A stretch of DNA of 64,000 bases from Clostridium ragsdalei P11 (GCF_001675165.1 NZ_LROS01000075.1:1-64000), one strand, 5' to 3'; shown: positions 1 through 9,790, numbered from the stretch's first letter. Made by a program: numbers and translations. Notes: generated by a model from the sequence alone, not told the origin.

Positions 1-53
1 TTGTCGCCGGATTTGGCTTTTCTAACAAGCTCTTCTATGGTAACCACCGCCTT
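1..53 (-). CDS. Start of a sigma-70-like gene, cut by the window edge
   Basis: Reading leftwards from a GTG at about 53, the minus strand encodes VVTIEELVRKAKSGD and runs off the window. This resembles the N terminus of small clostridial sigma-70-like proteins that begin with 'EELVxKAKxGDxxAM'. A decayed relative with the same start lies at 9559-9711 (IIEELLKSARSGNEKSMNKILEKF). An in-frame stop lies just upstream, so the start must be near the GTG. Only about 17 codons are visible, so the family assignment is an inference. Confidence 0.35.
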
Positions 54-141
54 TTTATTTGATTATACAGGTAAAAGGGCAGTGATTGACCATTTTTTGA
101 CATAATGGAAAATATTGATTTTTAAAGTCCACCATTAAATA
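1..141. repeat. Left copy of imperfect ~130-bp repeat bracketing the R-M cassette
   Basis: The sequence from 1 to about 141 can be aligned throughout with 9662-9790. Both contain the start of the sigma-like frame, a hairpin built on ACCGCCTTTTT / AAAAGG, and the tail 'TTTTTTGACATAAT..AAAATATT.ATTTTTAAAGTC'. I estimate about three quarters identity by eye. The hairpin in this left copy is mismatched, while that in the right copy is perfect. The two copies flank the whole restriction-modification cassette. Confidence 0.6.
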
Positions 142-153
142 AATTATACTCTC

Positions 154-2034
154 CTAATCTTCTGACTTATCTGTTACATATGCCTGTTTAGGATGATTAA
201 TTTGTCCTGGGTATAAAAGTTTTAATTTATTTTGTTTAACTAATTTATTTAAATAATTACTTCTAAGACCTACATCATTTCTATTCAATAATTTTGCCAA
301 TTCACTTAATTTCATAGGTTTAACTTCACATAATTCTAATATAATATCCTCCATAAGACTTAAATTTACTCTCTTTTTATTTTCTATTTTTTTTGCTATG
401 TTAACTAATTTTTTTTGTATATCTTCATTATTATTTATGGAGTTATCGCTGTTATTTATGGAGTTAGCCTCCTTATTTATGGAGTTAATCTCCTTATTTA
501 TGGAGTTCATTTCACTATTTATGGAGTTCTCATTTAAATAACTGCTGTGATTAAACATATTAGATAATAAATATATTGTGCCTCTTCGCTGCCCTTCCGT
601 TTTTAATAATTTTTTATCTATTAATGAGCTTAATATTTTATTTACCTCAATAGAGTTTTTATTTATTAATATCTGAAGTCTAGTATTAGTTATTTGACCT
701 TCTTCAAGTGCTGCAACAAGAGCTACTACTTCATCTTTAGATAAACTTTTTAAATTTTCTCCTAATGTATTTTTTAAAACTAAAATACTTTGCTCTGGTA
801 ATAAAGAAATAGTCCTAAGTATCATTATAGTTCTATCCGGCTGAACCTTTTCTATAATTTCAGGTTTTCTCCAGCTTTGTTCATTCCAAACTTTATATAT
901 ATTTTCAATGCCAGATCCTGCTCTCTCACCAATACCAATCAAAGAAAACATTTTAAAAATATTTTTATTTCTTGGATCACTAATACCACCTCGAATTGCC
1001 TGTTTAACAGAAATTCTAAGTTCACCTGGATTTGAAAATTTAAAGTAGTTTCCATACCTTTCAATCACTATGCCTTGTTTACCGTAGTAATCAGCATGTA
1101 TTAGTGCATTGGCAAGTGCCTCACGAAATGCCTCATGAACTGATGTATCATCTTTCCTAACAATTCCTTTAAGTCTAAAGGGAATATTAATATCCTCCGT
1201 TAATTTATTTATAATTTTAAAATAGAAGTCAAAAATATTTCCGCTCCAAGTTCCATCTTGAGATGTAACCCTATCATTCCATCTCACATTATCTTCACTA
1301 TTACCTTTTTCTCTATAATCAAGGAAATAATCCGGTACTTCTTTAGTAATCTCCCATTCATTTCCGAACATTAACAATCCAGCAATTGTCAATCCTTCAA
1401 CATTATTTTCTCTGTCTTTTCCCCAGCCACCTATTCTTAAGAGAAATTCTTTATCATCTAAATTAATCCACGGATGTGTTGGCTTTAATATACTAAACCT
1501 CTTTCTGTATCTTTCATATGATTCTTTATTTATATCTTTCAAAGTATAATTTCTTAATATCTTTTCATCTTGTGAAAAATCGGATTGATCTGCTAGCATC
1601 CTTTTTACTTCATCTTCTGAACATTTATAATCACCATCATAATTACGCCTATATGTTCCTGTAATTGGATTAGATCCTAAATAAATAGGTCTTTGCCTTC
1701 TATGTGCCCTTGGAATAAATATTTTTATTACTTTTTTTCCATCTACTTCTATTACTTCTGCATCGCTGTCTCTTAAAATATTTGAACTTATTTTATTTAT
1801 ATTATTTATTATGCTCCAAAAATCTCTTAATATTTTTCCGACTTCTTGAACACCTCTTACGAAAAAATTATAACCTTTTTGCTCTATTCCAAGTAAAATA
1901 ATACCACCATTTGTATTAGCAAAGGCTGAATAAGTTTTCCATAAGTCGTTAGGTAAGTTTTTTTCTGATTTTTTACACTCAAGCTCGGCATTTTCATCAT
2001 CCTGTATTAATTCAAGTAATTCTTTTTCATTCAT
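154..2034 (-). CDS. AlbA_2 / HATPase-type putative DNA-binding regulator, 626 aa
   Basis: The N terminus (about residues 1-140) has the AlbA_2 (Schlafen AlbA-like) signature: 'ENAELECKKSEKNLPNDLWKTYSAFANTNGG' followed by 'LGIEQ'. Residues about 290-385 look like the GHKL/HATPase_c_4 domain found in 'divergent AAA_4' proteins (HEAFREALANALIHADY; SNPGELR; GERAGSGIENI). Winged-helix-like segments follow. Residues about 502-536 are five tandem heptads starting NSIN. The gene lies downstream of hsdS on the same strand, separated by a terminator. Such proteins are commonly linked with type I R-M loci and mobile DNA, but their role is not defined. It could be a transcriptional regulator or a defence accessory. 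The upstream ATG is preceded by GGAGGTTA. Confidence 0.75.
   Translation of the reverse strand: MNEKELLELIQDDENAELECKKSEKNLPNDLWKTYSAFANTNGGIILLGIEQKGYNFFVRGVQEVGKILRDFWSIINNINKISSNILRDSDAEVIEVDGKKVIKIFIPRAHRRQRPIYLGSNPITGTYRRNYDGDYKCSEDEVKRMLADQSDFSQDEKILRNYTLKDINKESYERYRKRFSILKPTHPWINLDDKEFLLRIGGWGKDRENNVEGLTIAGLLMFGNEWEITKEVPDYFLDYREKGNSEDNVRWNDRVTSQDGTWSGNIFDFYFKIINKLTEDINIPFRLKGIVRKDDTSVHEAFREALANALIHADYYGKQGIVIERYGNYFKFSNPGELRISVKQAIRGGISDPRNKNIFKMFSLIGIGERAGSGIENIYKVWNEQSWRKPEIIEKVQPDRTIMILRTISLLPEQSILVLKNTLGENLKSLSKDEVVALVAALEEGQITNTRLQILINKNSIEVNKILSSLIDKKLLKTEGQRRGTIYLLSNMFNHSSYLNENSINSEMNSINKEINSINKEANSINNSDNSINNNEDIQKKLVNIAKKIENKKRVNLSLMEDIILELCEVKPMKLSELAKLLNRNDVGLRSNYLNKLVKQNKLKLLYPGQINHPKQAYVTDKSED
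427..531 (-). repeat. Five in-frame 21-bp repeats encoding NSINxxx heptads
   Basis: Each unit contains TATTTATGGAGTT on the plus strand. Translated on the minus strand they give NSINSEM, NSINKEI, NSINKEA, NSINNSD and NSINNNE. The unit length is a multiple of three, so gain or loss of a unit would change linker length without shifting the frame. Confidence 0.85.
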
Positions 2035-2243
2035 AACCTAACCTCCACTGGTTATCTATCTTAATCCACATTTTTATAACCTTCTTATGCTGTAATTATA
2101 TCAATTGTTTTAATTAAAAGTCATTAATAATTATTTACATTATAATATATATTTTTTATATAATAATGACATTTAATCCATATTATTATATTAAGTTTAT
2201 ATTATTCAGTTTCATTTTTCAATTAATATTCCTTTTGATTTTA

Positions 2244-2293
2244 AAAACTAAAAATCCACTGACTTATAATTAGTCAGTGGCCTTTTAGTTTTT
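2244..2293 (-). terminator. Intrinsic terminator after hsdS
   Basis: The stem CCACTGACT / AGTCAGTGG has a 7-nt loop and flanking AAAACTAAAA / TTTTAGTTTT that extend the pairing. It lies just past the hsdS stop codon and ends in a T-rich run on the minus strand. It separates the hsd operon from the AlbA_2/HATPase gene, which therefore needs its own promoter. Confidence 0.8.
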
Positions 2294-2302
2294 GTTTTTT
2301 TA

Positions 2303-3595
2303 TTAAAGCTTTTCTTTTAAAACTTCTTTTAACAATTCAACAGCACTTTCTTCCTCTGGATTATTAGTTCCAAGTTCTCCGCGGAAGGCTCTTGCAAGAA
2401 TAGCTTTTTTCATTAAATCTATTTTTTCTATAACATCACAAAGTTCTTTGGCACGCTGTTCATTACCTAGAAGATCTTCTAGAATACGAACGATTTCTTG
2501 TTGCTCTTCTATTGACGGAATACAAATCTTAATTTCTTTTAATGTTTCTAATCTTACCCCCAAAACTGTAGATCCACTTGATTTAGAGACTATTTCCTGT
2601 TCATAAAAAACAAAATAATAATGCAAAAATAAAGCATTTATATAAGTTTTAATAATTTTTAAATCCTGATTAATTGCAATTCTATCCTTTGCAATTACAG
2701 TTTTACCTGGTGATATACGTGTAACTAATATTAAGTCGTCTATTTCACATAAATTTGATGAACTATTATTTAACCCTTCTTCAGTAATATAATCTAATGT
2801 ACTATAAATATAATCACCTTTAATATCTTTTACACTAGCCCATTTTATTTCTCCATTCCAATAATCATATACTGATTTAGATGGCGTTCCTCCGCCAATA
2901 AATTTAGCAATTTCTCCTAACTTTTTATTCTCCCAAGCATCTAAACTAACCCCCTTCTCTTCTCTCCACTTAGCCGTCAATTCTCCTGTGAAAGCTTTAT
3001 GAAGAATGGCAGCCTTCCTATTTTCAAAGGAGTCCAAAGCATTTTGCACCAGCTCCTTTGCTGCATCTAACTTCACAAATAATGATTCAATGACTTCTAC
3101 AATTCGCTGTTGCTCTGGAAGAGGAGGAAGAGGGAATTCCAATTTATAAATTTTACTTCCTGATATAACTGGCTGAGCGGTGGAACTGTCATTTTTTCTT
3201 AGATTTATAGTAGATAAAAGCCAATACAAAAAATTAATATCTATCTTATCTTTTGAGAAAAAAACAATCAATGCATTATCTGTTACCCATGCATTTTCTT
3301 TTATAAAGTGTACTGAGCCACAGTAAAAGCCAACTCTTCCAATTACAATAATAGGTGCTTCAACATTAAAATCATTATGATATCCTGTTACTCCATTTCC
3401 ACCATAAACAGGTATAGTGCCTTCAGATATCATCTTTTTAGATGTAAGTGATTTACCTGAAGATACCTTTATAATATTACCTAATTTTGTCCACACCCAA
3501 TTTTCCGGCACCTCATAAGGTCTATCTTCTTTCTTAACAATAGCTTCTTCCAAAAGTTCCTCTAGTGACAACTTTTTCTTCTTTGCCCTTGCCAT
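2303..3595 (-). CDS. hsdS: Type I restriction-modification specificity subunit
   Basis: 430 aa. It has two target-recognition domains, each followed by a conserved helical spacer. The first half starts at 'VPENWVWTKLGNIIKVSSGKS' and ends in 'PLPPLPEQQRIVEVIESLFVKLDAAKEL'. The second starts at 'AWENKKLGEIAKFIGGGTPSKS' and ends in 'IPSIEEQQEIVRILEDLLGNEQRAKEL'. HsdS sets the DNA sequence recognised by both the methylase (M2S) and the nuclease (R2M2S) complexes. The start codon overlaps the stop of hsdM (TAATG), indicating translational coupling. The bipartite target cannot be read from sequence alone. Confidence 0.95.
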   Translation of the reverse strand: MARAKKKKLSLEELLEEAIVKKEDRPYEVPENWVWTKLGNIIKVSSGKSLTSKKMISEGTIPVYGGNGVTGYHNDFNVEAPIIVIGRVGFYCGSVHFIKENAWVTDNALIVFFSKDKIDINFLYWLLSTINLRKNDSSTAQPVISGSKIYKLEFPLPPLPEQQRIVEVIESLFVKLDAAKELVQNALDSFENRKAAILHKAFTGELTAKWREEKGVSLDAWENKKLGEIAKFIGGGTPSKSVYDYWNGEIKWASVKDIKGDYIYSTLDYITEEGLNNSSSNLCEIDDLILVTRISPGKTVIAKDRIAINQDLKIIKTYINALFLHYYFVFYEQEIVSKSSGSTVLGVRLETLKEIKICIPSIEEQQEIVRILEDLLGNEQRAKELCDVIEKIDLMKKAILARAFRGELGTNNPEEESAVELLKEVLKEKL

Positions 3596-5013
3596 TACCT
3601 GTCACCACCTATGATCTTTAGTTCCTTTACAACAGTTTGGATTAAATCCATTGCCTCTTCAAGTTGTGAAGTTATTTCTTCACCACTTTCAATTGGATCT
3701 TGTAGGTCTTCATAGTCTAGTACACTTTCATCACGAATTAAACCTAAGTCAAGACTATCATTCTTCTCTTTTATTTCTTCTCTAGTAAACACCGAAAAAC
3801 GTTCATCTTGCACCTTTGTTCTATCCTTGGCAGTATAAGCCTTTATAAAGTTTTCAAAATGCTCTTTCTTTAGAGGATTTGTCTTTCCAAAGCTAGGCAT
3901 ATTGGTACGCAAATCATATATCCAAACTTTTTTAGTATTGTCTTTATCACTAGTACCTCTAGTAAAGAAAAGCACATTTGTTTTAACTCCTTTAGCATAG
4001 AAAATACCAGTAGGTAAACGTAATATTGTATGTAGATTACATTTATCCATTAAATCCGCGCGAATCTTCGCTCCATCACCATGATCAAATAGTACATTAT
4101 CTGGTAATACCACAGCTGCTCTTGCTTTTCCATCTGCTTTTAAACTTCGATATATGTGCTGCAAGAAGTTTAATTGTTTATTTGAAGTCATGTAAGTTAA
4201 ATCATCTCTTGTTGCTCTTTCACCACCTCTTTTAGTTCCAAATGGAGGGTTTGAAAGCACAACATTTAAGTCTTTCATCTGCTTTCCTGTATTTGTTAAA
4301 GTATCTCCGAGGATTATGTTTCCTTCTATATCATGAAGCATAGCATTCATAAGGGCTAATCTATGTGTTTCGTGAACTAATTCACATCCAGAAAAAGCCT
4401 TAGTTCTCTGAAACTCTTGAAGTTCTGTACCTAAATCAAAATAGTTATCTGTTTTCTGTTTCATGTAACGATCTGCAGCAATCATAAATCCAAAAGTTCC
4501 TGCTGCAGGGTCATTGCATTTTTCACCTGGTTTTGGATCAATAAGTTCCACCATAACATTAATTAATACTCTTGGAGTAAAGTATTGTCCTGCACCAGAT
4601 TTTTTCTCAGATGCATTTTTTTCAAGTAATCCTTCATATAAGTTTCCAAGTCCTTCTTCTTTTGCTGAATACCAATCTAATCCATCTATAGTTTTAATTA
4701 TTTTTTCTAGATTTTTTGGTTCTTCTATATTTGTTGCAGATCCCTGATATATTTTTTGCACTATCCCAGTAGTCTTTTCTCCAAGATAATTTAATAATTT
4801 ATTATAAAATTTCTTAAGTTCCATTCCTCTATAAACTTTTAAATCATCCCATCTATAACCTTCTGGCAATTTATCCTCTGTACCTGTTTCCTTTGCCATC
4901 TTTAAGAAAAGAATATATGTTAATTCTGTTACATATTGATGATAAGTTATTCCATCATCTCTTAGTACGTTACAAAGGTTCCAAAGTTTGCTTACTATTT
5001 CCTGTGTATTCAT
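3595..5013 (-). CDS. hsdM: Type I restriction-modification DNA methyltransferase subunit
   Basis: 472 aa. HsdM_N lies at the N terminus, followed by the N6-adenine methylase domain. Visible motifs are GQYFTPR (about 142-148), the AdoMet-binding DPAAGTFGF (168-176) and the catalytic NPPF (255-258). With HsdS it methylates adenine in the target. It sits in the middle of the hsdR-hsdM-hsdS operon, 3 bp after hsdR, and its stop overlaps the hsdS start. All key motifs are intact, so the methylase should be active. Confidence 0.97.
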   Translation of the reverse strand: MNTQEIVSKLWNLCNVLRDDGITYHQYVTELTYILFLKMAKETGTEDKLPEGYRWDDLKVYRGMELKKFYNKLLNYLGEKTTGIVQKIYQGSATNIEEPKNLEKIIKTIDGLDWYSAKEEGLGNLYEGLLEKNASEKKSGAGQYFTPRVLINVMVELIDPKPGEKCNDPAAGTFGFMIAADRYMKQKTDNYFDLGTELQEFQRTKAFSGCELVHETHRLALMNAMLHDIEGNIILGDTLTNTGKQMKDLNVVLSNPPFGTKRGGERATRDDLTYMTSNKQLNFLQHIYRSLKADGKARAAVVLPDNVLFDHGDGAKIRADLMDKCNLHTILRLPTGIFYAKGVKTNVLFFTRGTSDKDNTKKVWIYDLRTNMPSFGKTNPLKKEHFENFIKAYTAKDRTKVQDERFSVFTREEIKEKNDSLDLGLIRDESVLDYEDLQDPIESGEEITSQLEEAMDLIQTVVKELKIIGGDR

Positions 5014-5016
5014 TAT

Positions 5017-8000
5017 CTAGCTAATCTCCTTATTGTAGAACATATATTTTTTTAATTTTTTTATTATCTCTCCTAATTTGCCATTAAACAACTTTTTATT
5101 GAGTCTATCAAATCCACCACCTTGAGATTTGAAGCTTCCAGTATTTAATGTTTCTGTATCTATTACTACTTCCTTTAGCATAACTTTTTCTATTCTATTA
5201 ATCCAGTTTTCTTGAGGTTTTGTCAAATAATATTCTCTCTTTATTCTTTTAATAGCTCTTTTAACTCTCTCCTCATTAGATTCTAAGGGACTGCCTAAAG
5301 CTTGCTGCCTTATAAATGCTATGATATCTGCTACAATATCTTCATTTTTCAAGTCCTTCCAGGCAGTATTTAAATATTCCTCATTGAACCCATTGTTATC
5401 TAATATGGCTTTGAGCTGCTTTAATGACTTCTTCGTTAAATCTTCTGGTCTTGTGCATACAACTTCTAAAGCCTGAATAGTATTTTTATTTTCTTCAATA
5501 TACTTTCTAAACTCATCAATATAATCTTCTGGTTTCTTACCTTTACCATATCCCCTTGTATGTGACACTACCCTATCTTCTTTATCTGAAACAATTACTA
5601 TTTTATCATTTCTATACTTTTCATCTAAATATTCAATTAATGCGTTATTTTCTATTATTTCACCAGCAGCAGTATCTATATCCGATTCTCTAAGACTTTT
5701 TATAAACTCTTCAGGTGTCTTATCATTACAAAGGCTTTTAAATATTAATCTTTGATTTCCATCTATAAGCTTCTTTTTCCTTTGAAGTTTTGCTATTACT
5801 TTTTCTACTGCTACTTGCTTCTCATCAGTGTTTTCAGTTCTCTCTAAAGTTTCCCTTAATATTTTAAAACTTGTATTCTCATTTGCTGCAACTGGTTTCA
5901 TATTAGTTACATCCTCAAGAGCTTCGTATAATCGTACGCAATCAAATATTTCAAAATGAGTTTTATTAATGCTATCACATATTCTGGTTGCCCTGCCAAG
6001 CATTTGCTCATAAAGTATTCTTGATTTAACCCTTCTTAAAAATACTATTTTATCAATTCTAGGCACATCAATTCCTGTTGACAATAAATCTACTGTAACT
6101 ACTACCTTTGGATATTCTTCATTTTTAAACTTCTTTATTTCAAGATCTACATTTTTAATTGATCCTGTTATTTTAAGAATAGAATCATCATCTACGCCGC
6201 CCATTGTTTCCTTATAAATTTCCTTTAACAATCTAACAATCATATCAGCATGAGCATCGCTTGCAGCAAATATTAATGTTTTTCCTTCATCATTTTCTGG
6301 ATCAATATACTTTGTAACTTCTTCTAATGCAGCTCTTGTATGTGACTCCACAATTATTTTTCTATTAAATTGATCTATTTCAAAATCAATATCATCTTCT
6401 ATTTCCGCTCCATTTATAAGTTCACCAGTAAATTTATTATATTTTGCTACCTTGTCACCTTTATTATAATGAATGCCATCCCTTGTAAGCTCAGTTTCTA
6501 TAATAAGAGGAGGTTCATGATCCACAAGATATCCATCAATAACAGCCTGTCTATAAGTATAATTGTACACTGGTTTTCCAAATATCATTGTTGTGTGAAG
6601 TGCTGGTGTTGCAGTAAGTGCAACTTTAAAGGCATCAAAATACTCAATGATTTTCTTATATTTACTTAAAAAATCCCGACTATCTCTCCATTCAGCTTCT
6701 TCTTCACTCATCTCTTTATCTAAAGTGTATCCTCTATGAGCCTCATCAATTATAATACAATCATAATCACCTACAGAAGGTACATTTGTTTCATCTTCAT
6801 TGTATATAATTCTTTTAACCATAGCTTGTACTGTAGCTACATGCACTTCAGTTTCTTTATCGATGATTTTTTCATCTAATCCATTAATATTATAGATTTG
6901 ATTTAAAGTTTTTAAGTCCTCAATTTTAATTTCTTTAAAGGTATCTAATGCCTGATTTCCTAATGATGTCCTATCAACTAAGAAAAGAATTCTTTTAAAT
7001 CTATTAGTTTTAAGTAATCTGTATATAAGTCCTAATACTGTACGTGTTTTTCCTGTTCCTGTAGCCATTGTTACTAATGCAGTTTCTTTTCCTTCAATAA
7101 TTGCTTTTTCCACTGCCTTTATAGCTTCCACCTGATAGTATCTAAGCTCTAAGCCATCCTCATTTTGCAAGAAATCAAAGCCTAATTTATTTAAGTTTTT
7201 ATTGGCGTCATCTAAATTTTCATTAAGCATATTTTGAAGTTTCTCTGGGGAATACCAGCCTTGAAGAACCTTAGCATTATTTTTAGAATTTCTGCAATCC
7301 AAGAAATGCACTCCACTTTTGTCCTTAATCTCTTTAATATACTTTCTTCCATTAGCAGAAAATAAAAAAGGTACTTTATAATTACGCCAATTAGAAATTA
7401 CATAATCACTATGTTCCTCTTTTACACCTTTTGCATAAACCTTAGCCTCTACTATAGTACCTGCAACATCCTTAGAATACTTTTTAGCTTCTATAAATCC
7501 CACTAACTTTTTACCAATAAATAAAGCATAATCTACCGCACCATGACCCTTTTCTTTTGAATATGTAGGCCATTCTGAAATAGCTAAGTTCCTTCCTTTT
7601 TCAGGTCTTGTCCCTTTTGAGTATCTAAGAGTTGTAGTATCAGCTTCCCAGCCAGCTCCCCGAAGCTGAGCATCTATTATCCTTCTAGTTTCCGCTTCAT
7701 TTAACTCAATTTTTCTGCTAGCCTTTTTACCCTGCTCCCTGCGTTTTTCTAACTCTTCTTTGTCTTTTTCTTTTGCTTTTAATACATTAAGTTCTGCTTC
7801 TAAGTCTTTATACTTTTTTTCATATTCTTTTGCTATATCACTAATATCTTCACCATACTGATTTTTTTCAGGCATTACAAAAGGTTTAGGTTCAAAGTCC
7901 CAATCTCCATAAGTTTGCATAAACCATACAGCTAATTTATAAGTTAATTCTAATTGAACTTTTGCTTTTTCAACATTCTCATACCATTCATGTGCAGCAT

Positions 8001-8280
8001 AATTTCTTTTTATTCTTAACATGTTAAGTATAGTATCAATATCCTCTGGAATTAAATCTTCTTTCTTTAGTAATTTAATTCTATTATTATGATTGTTATT
8101 GTAAACTATTGGTGTCTCATCAATGTGTTCTATAGAAAACATATATTTAACAATAATTTCTCCAAACATACCACATTTCATAAATGTAGTATTTGAATCT
8201 ATGTAAAGATTTCTCTCTGCTAGCCTACCTAAATTTTCAAGTATAGGCCATCTTTTCTTTAAGAATTCGAAATTACTCAT
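5017..8280 (-). CDS. hsdR: Type I restriction endonuclease translocase subunit
   Basis: 1087 aa. The N terminus (about 1-130) resembles the DUF4145/HEPN-like region of some HsdR proteins and has an RNYAAH motif at 92-97. A coiled coil (about 150-190) leads into the PD-(D/E)xK nuclease domain, with D250 and E264-A-K266. The SF2 motor follows: Walker A MATGTGKT (405-412), DEAH box (IIDEAHRGY), motif III (ALTATPA), and motif VI (YEQMLGRATRI). An EcoEI_R_C-type C terminus completes the protein. It translocates DNA and cleaves unmodified targets. It is the first gene of the hsd operon, preceded by a G-rich Shine-Dalgarno sequence. Confidence 0.96.
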   Translation of the reverse strand: MSNFEFLKKRWPILENLGRLAERNLYIDSNTTFMKCGMFGEIIVKYMFSIEHIDETPIVYNNNHNNRIKLLKKEDLIPEDIDTILNMLRIKRNYAAHEWYENVEKAKVQLELTYKLAVWFMQTYGDWDFEPKPFVMPEKNQYGEDISDIAKEYEKKYKDLEAELNVLKAKEKDKEELEKRREQGKKASRKIELNEAETRRIIDAQLRGAGWEADTTTLRYSKGTRPEKGRNLAISEWPTYSKEKGHGAVDYALFIGKKLVGFIEAKKYSKDVAGTIVEAKVYAKGVKEEHSDYVISNWRNYKVPFLFSANGRKYIKEIKDKSGVHFLDCRNSKNNAKVLQGWYSPEKLQNMLNENLDDANKNLNKLGFDFLQNEDGLELRYYQVEAIKAVEKAIIEGKETALVTMATGTGKTRTVLGLIYRLLKTNRFKRILFLVDRTSLGNQALDTFKEIKIEDLKTLNQIYNINGLDEKIIDKETEVHVATVQAMVKRIIYNEDETNVPSVGDYDCIIIDEAHRGYTLDKEMSEEEAEWRDSRDFLSKYKKIIEYFDAFKVALTATPALHTTMIFGKPVYNYTYRQAVIDGYLVDHEPPLIIETELTRDGIHYNKGDKVAKYNKFTGELINGAEIEDDIDFEIDQFNRKIIVESHTRAALEEVTKYIDPENDEGKTLIFAASDAHADMIVRLLKEIYKETMGGVDDDSILKITGSIKNVDLEIKKFKNEEYPKVVVTVDLLSTGIDVPRIDKIVFLRRVKSRILYEQMLGRATRICDSINKTHFEIFDCVRLYEALEDVTNMKPVAANENTSFKILRETLERTENTDEKQVAVEKVIAKLQRKKKLIDGNQRLIFKSLCNDKTPEEFIKSLRESDIDTAAGEIIENNALIEYLDEKYRNDKIVIVSDKEDRVVSHTRGYGKGKKPEDYIDEFRKYIEENKNTIQALEVVCTRPEDLTKKSLKQLKAILDNNGFNEEYLNTAWKDLKNEDIVADIIAFIRQQALGSPLESNEERVKRAIKRIKREYYLTKPQENWINRIEKVMLKEVVIDTETLNTGSFKSQGGGFDRLNKKLFNGKLGEIIKKLKKYMFYNKEIS

Positions 8281-8310
8281 AACATGTCCCCCTATTATAC
8301 AGTAATATAA

Positions 8311-9258
8311 TTATCTAAGCCTATATGAAGCTTGTGATTCATTTATTAATATATCATCTGAATTATACCCAAACTTAGATAATAAGTAACAAATATCATT
8401 CTTGTTAACTCTAGAGCTTGGCCCTATTATTACTTCAGATATAATATTTTTTTGAACTAATTTTTCAAATGAAAGATCAGCATAGCCTATAATTTGATCA
8501 TTTCTTGCATGAAAATCTATTGGTTTTAAAACATAATTATTAAATCTTCTTGTTTTACTAAGTTCTTCTTGAATAGCTAGATGATTATCCTCACTAATTA
8601 ACGGCACATAAAATATTCTTACTTCATCCTCCTCTTTAAATGCTGGATTCTTCATATAACAGCTTGAAATTTCCAGTTCATCACAAATTACTTCACAAAA
8701 AGCATCAAATTCTTCAATAAAATACTTATTAAAATCATCACTTACTCTTACAGCATCATCATGAAATAAGTTCTTCATATATGTTACGGCGCCATTAACA
8801 GCAAGTCGAATATCTTCAATTTGTTCATCCTTATCATATAATATATCTTCTATATAAATATCATTCTTGTTACTGTTAACTTTTCTCAATAATTTCGGGT
8901 CAAAACCAATTGACACTCCTTTACCATCATCTCCATATGCTCTCCACTGACTTAGTAAGTCACCTTTTCTCGAAAAGCAAGCAATATAACTTGATTCCAT
9001 AACTCTATCTTTCAACATACTCAATAAATATTCAATATGATTATTAATACCGTCTTCATACCAGTAGTTTTCTCTAAGATCAATTATTATACCTTCATCT
9101 TTAAGTGATTTATCCAGCGCTTCTTCAATGATACTTATTATCCATTTTCTTTCCATATAATCATTTGACTTGCTTAGATCTGATAATCTAATACATTTAT
9201 TCGATATTATTGAAATAAAAGTTTCTAAACTGCAATAATGATATAATTTTCTCGTCAA
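8311..9258 (-). CDS. DUF2971 family protein
   Basis: 315 aa. The N terminus 'LYHYCSLETFISIISNKCIRLSDLSKSND' and the mid-protein 'ACFSRKGDLLSQWRAYGDDGKGVSIGF' are the DUF2971 signature. The start is a TTG with AGGAAGAG upstream. The gene lies immediately upstream of hsdR on the same strand (30-bp gap), so it is probably co-transcribed with the restriction operon. DUF2971 proteins occur sporadically next to defence genes and have no established activity. No signal peptide or membrane segment is evident. Confidence 0.8.
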   Translation of the reverse strand: MTRKLYHYCSLETFISIISNKCIRLSDLSKSNDYMERKWIISIIEEALDKSLKDEGIIIDLRENYWYEDGINNHIEYLLSMLKDRVMESSYIACFSRKGDLLSQWRAYGDDGKGVSIGFDPKLLRKVNSNKNDIYIEDILYDKDEQIEDIRLAVNGAVTYMKNLFHDDAVRVSDDFNKYFIEEFDAFCEVICDELEISSCYMKNPAFKEEDEVRIFYVPLISEDNHLAIQEELSKTRRFNNYVLKPIDFHARNDQIIGYADLSFEKLVQKNIISEVIIGPSSRVNKNDICYLLSKFGYNSDDILINESQASYRLR

Positions 9259-9558
9259 CTCTATATCATCTCTTCCTAATTATACTTTTTCATATCTATC
9301 TAATCATTGATTAACTCACCAATTAAGCATTATCATTGGACCTTTATTCCGCTCAAAAATTACTTCTTCAATGCCTGAAAATTAAACTTCACTTAAAGAA
9401 ACAAACACCATGATTTCTATTCCAAAGTAATTATCTTTATAAATCTATAAATTTTACATTATGTACAAATTTTTTCTAATAGTTATCAATTTTATGGATA
9501 TACTCTCCATAACTCTTACATATTTTTATTATACTATAAATTTTACAATACATACTAA
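9259..9558. other. Non-coding gap upstream of the DUF2971 gene
   Basis: About 300 A+T-rich bases without a supported gene. It presumably holds the promoter of the DUF2971-hsdRMS operon, but I could not pick a convincing -35/-10 pair. Confidence 0.4.
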
Positions 9559-9711
9559 TCATTGAAATAAGTCTTCAAAGCCATATGAAGATATTCTATA
9601 TTTTCCTGTATTTTTGGTTATGAAGTAGATAAACTTTTCAAGGATTTTATTCATGGATTTTTCGTTGCCTGATCTGGCTGATTTGAGCAGTTCTTCTATA
9701 ATAAACACCGC
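9559..9711 (-). pseudogene. Truncated sigma-70-like N terminus
   Basis: The frame reads AVFIIEELLKSARSGNEKSMNKILEKF and continues through '...YFITKNTGKYRISSYGFEDLFQ' to a stop at 9559-9561. This is about 50 codons of a sigma-70 region-2-like start and no more. It has no plausible start codon and is a degraded relative of the frame at 1-53. It belongs to the right-hand copy of the cassette-flanking repeat. Confidence 0.5.
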
Positions 9712-9790
9712 CTTTTTTCCTTAATTATGCAGGTAAAAAGGCGGTGTTTATTATTTTTTGACATAATTGAAAATATTAATTTTTAAAGTC
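9662..9790. repeat. Right copy of imperfect ~130-bp repeat bracketing the R-M cassette
   Basis: Partner of the repeat at 1-141, in the same orientation. It includes a perfect 15-bp inverted repeat (9703-9717 with 9735-9749), the beginning of the sigma-like remnant and the tail of the nitroreductase remnant. Confidence 0.6.
9703..9749. terminator. Perfect 15-bp hairpin with A/T tracts
   Basis: The arms AAACACCGCCTTTTT and AAAAAGGCGGTGTTT are fully complementary around a 17-nt loop. It sits directly after the nitroreductase remnant and before the sigma-like remnant on the minus strand. It is probably the old terminator between those two genes. Confidence 0.6.

Noticed and set aside
427-531. 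Regular repeats that might be a CRISPR array
   Set aside because: Units are 21 bp, contiguous and in frame in a long gene, with no spacers. No CRISPR array or cas gene was seen anywhere in the window.
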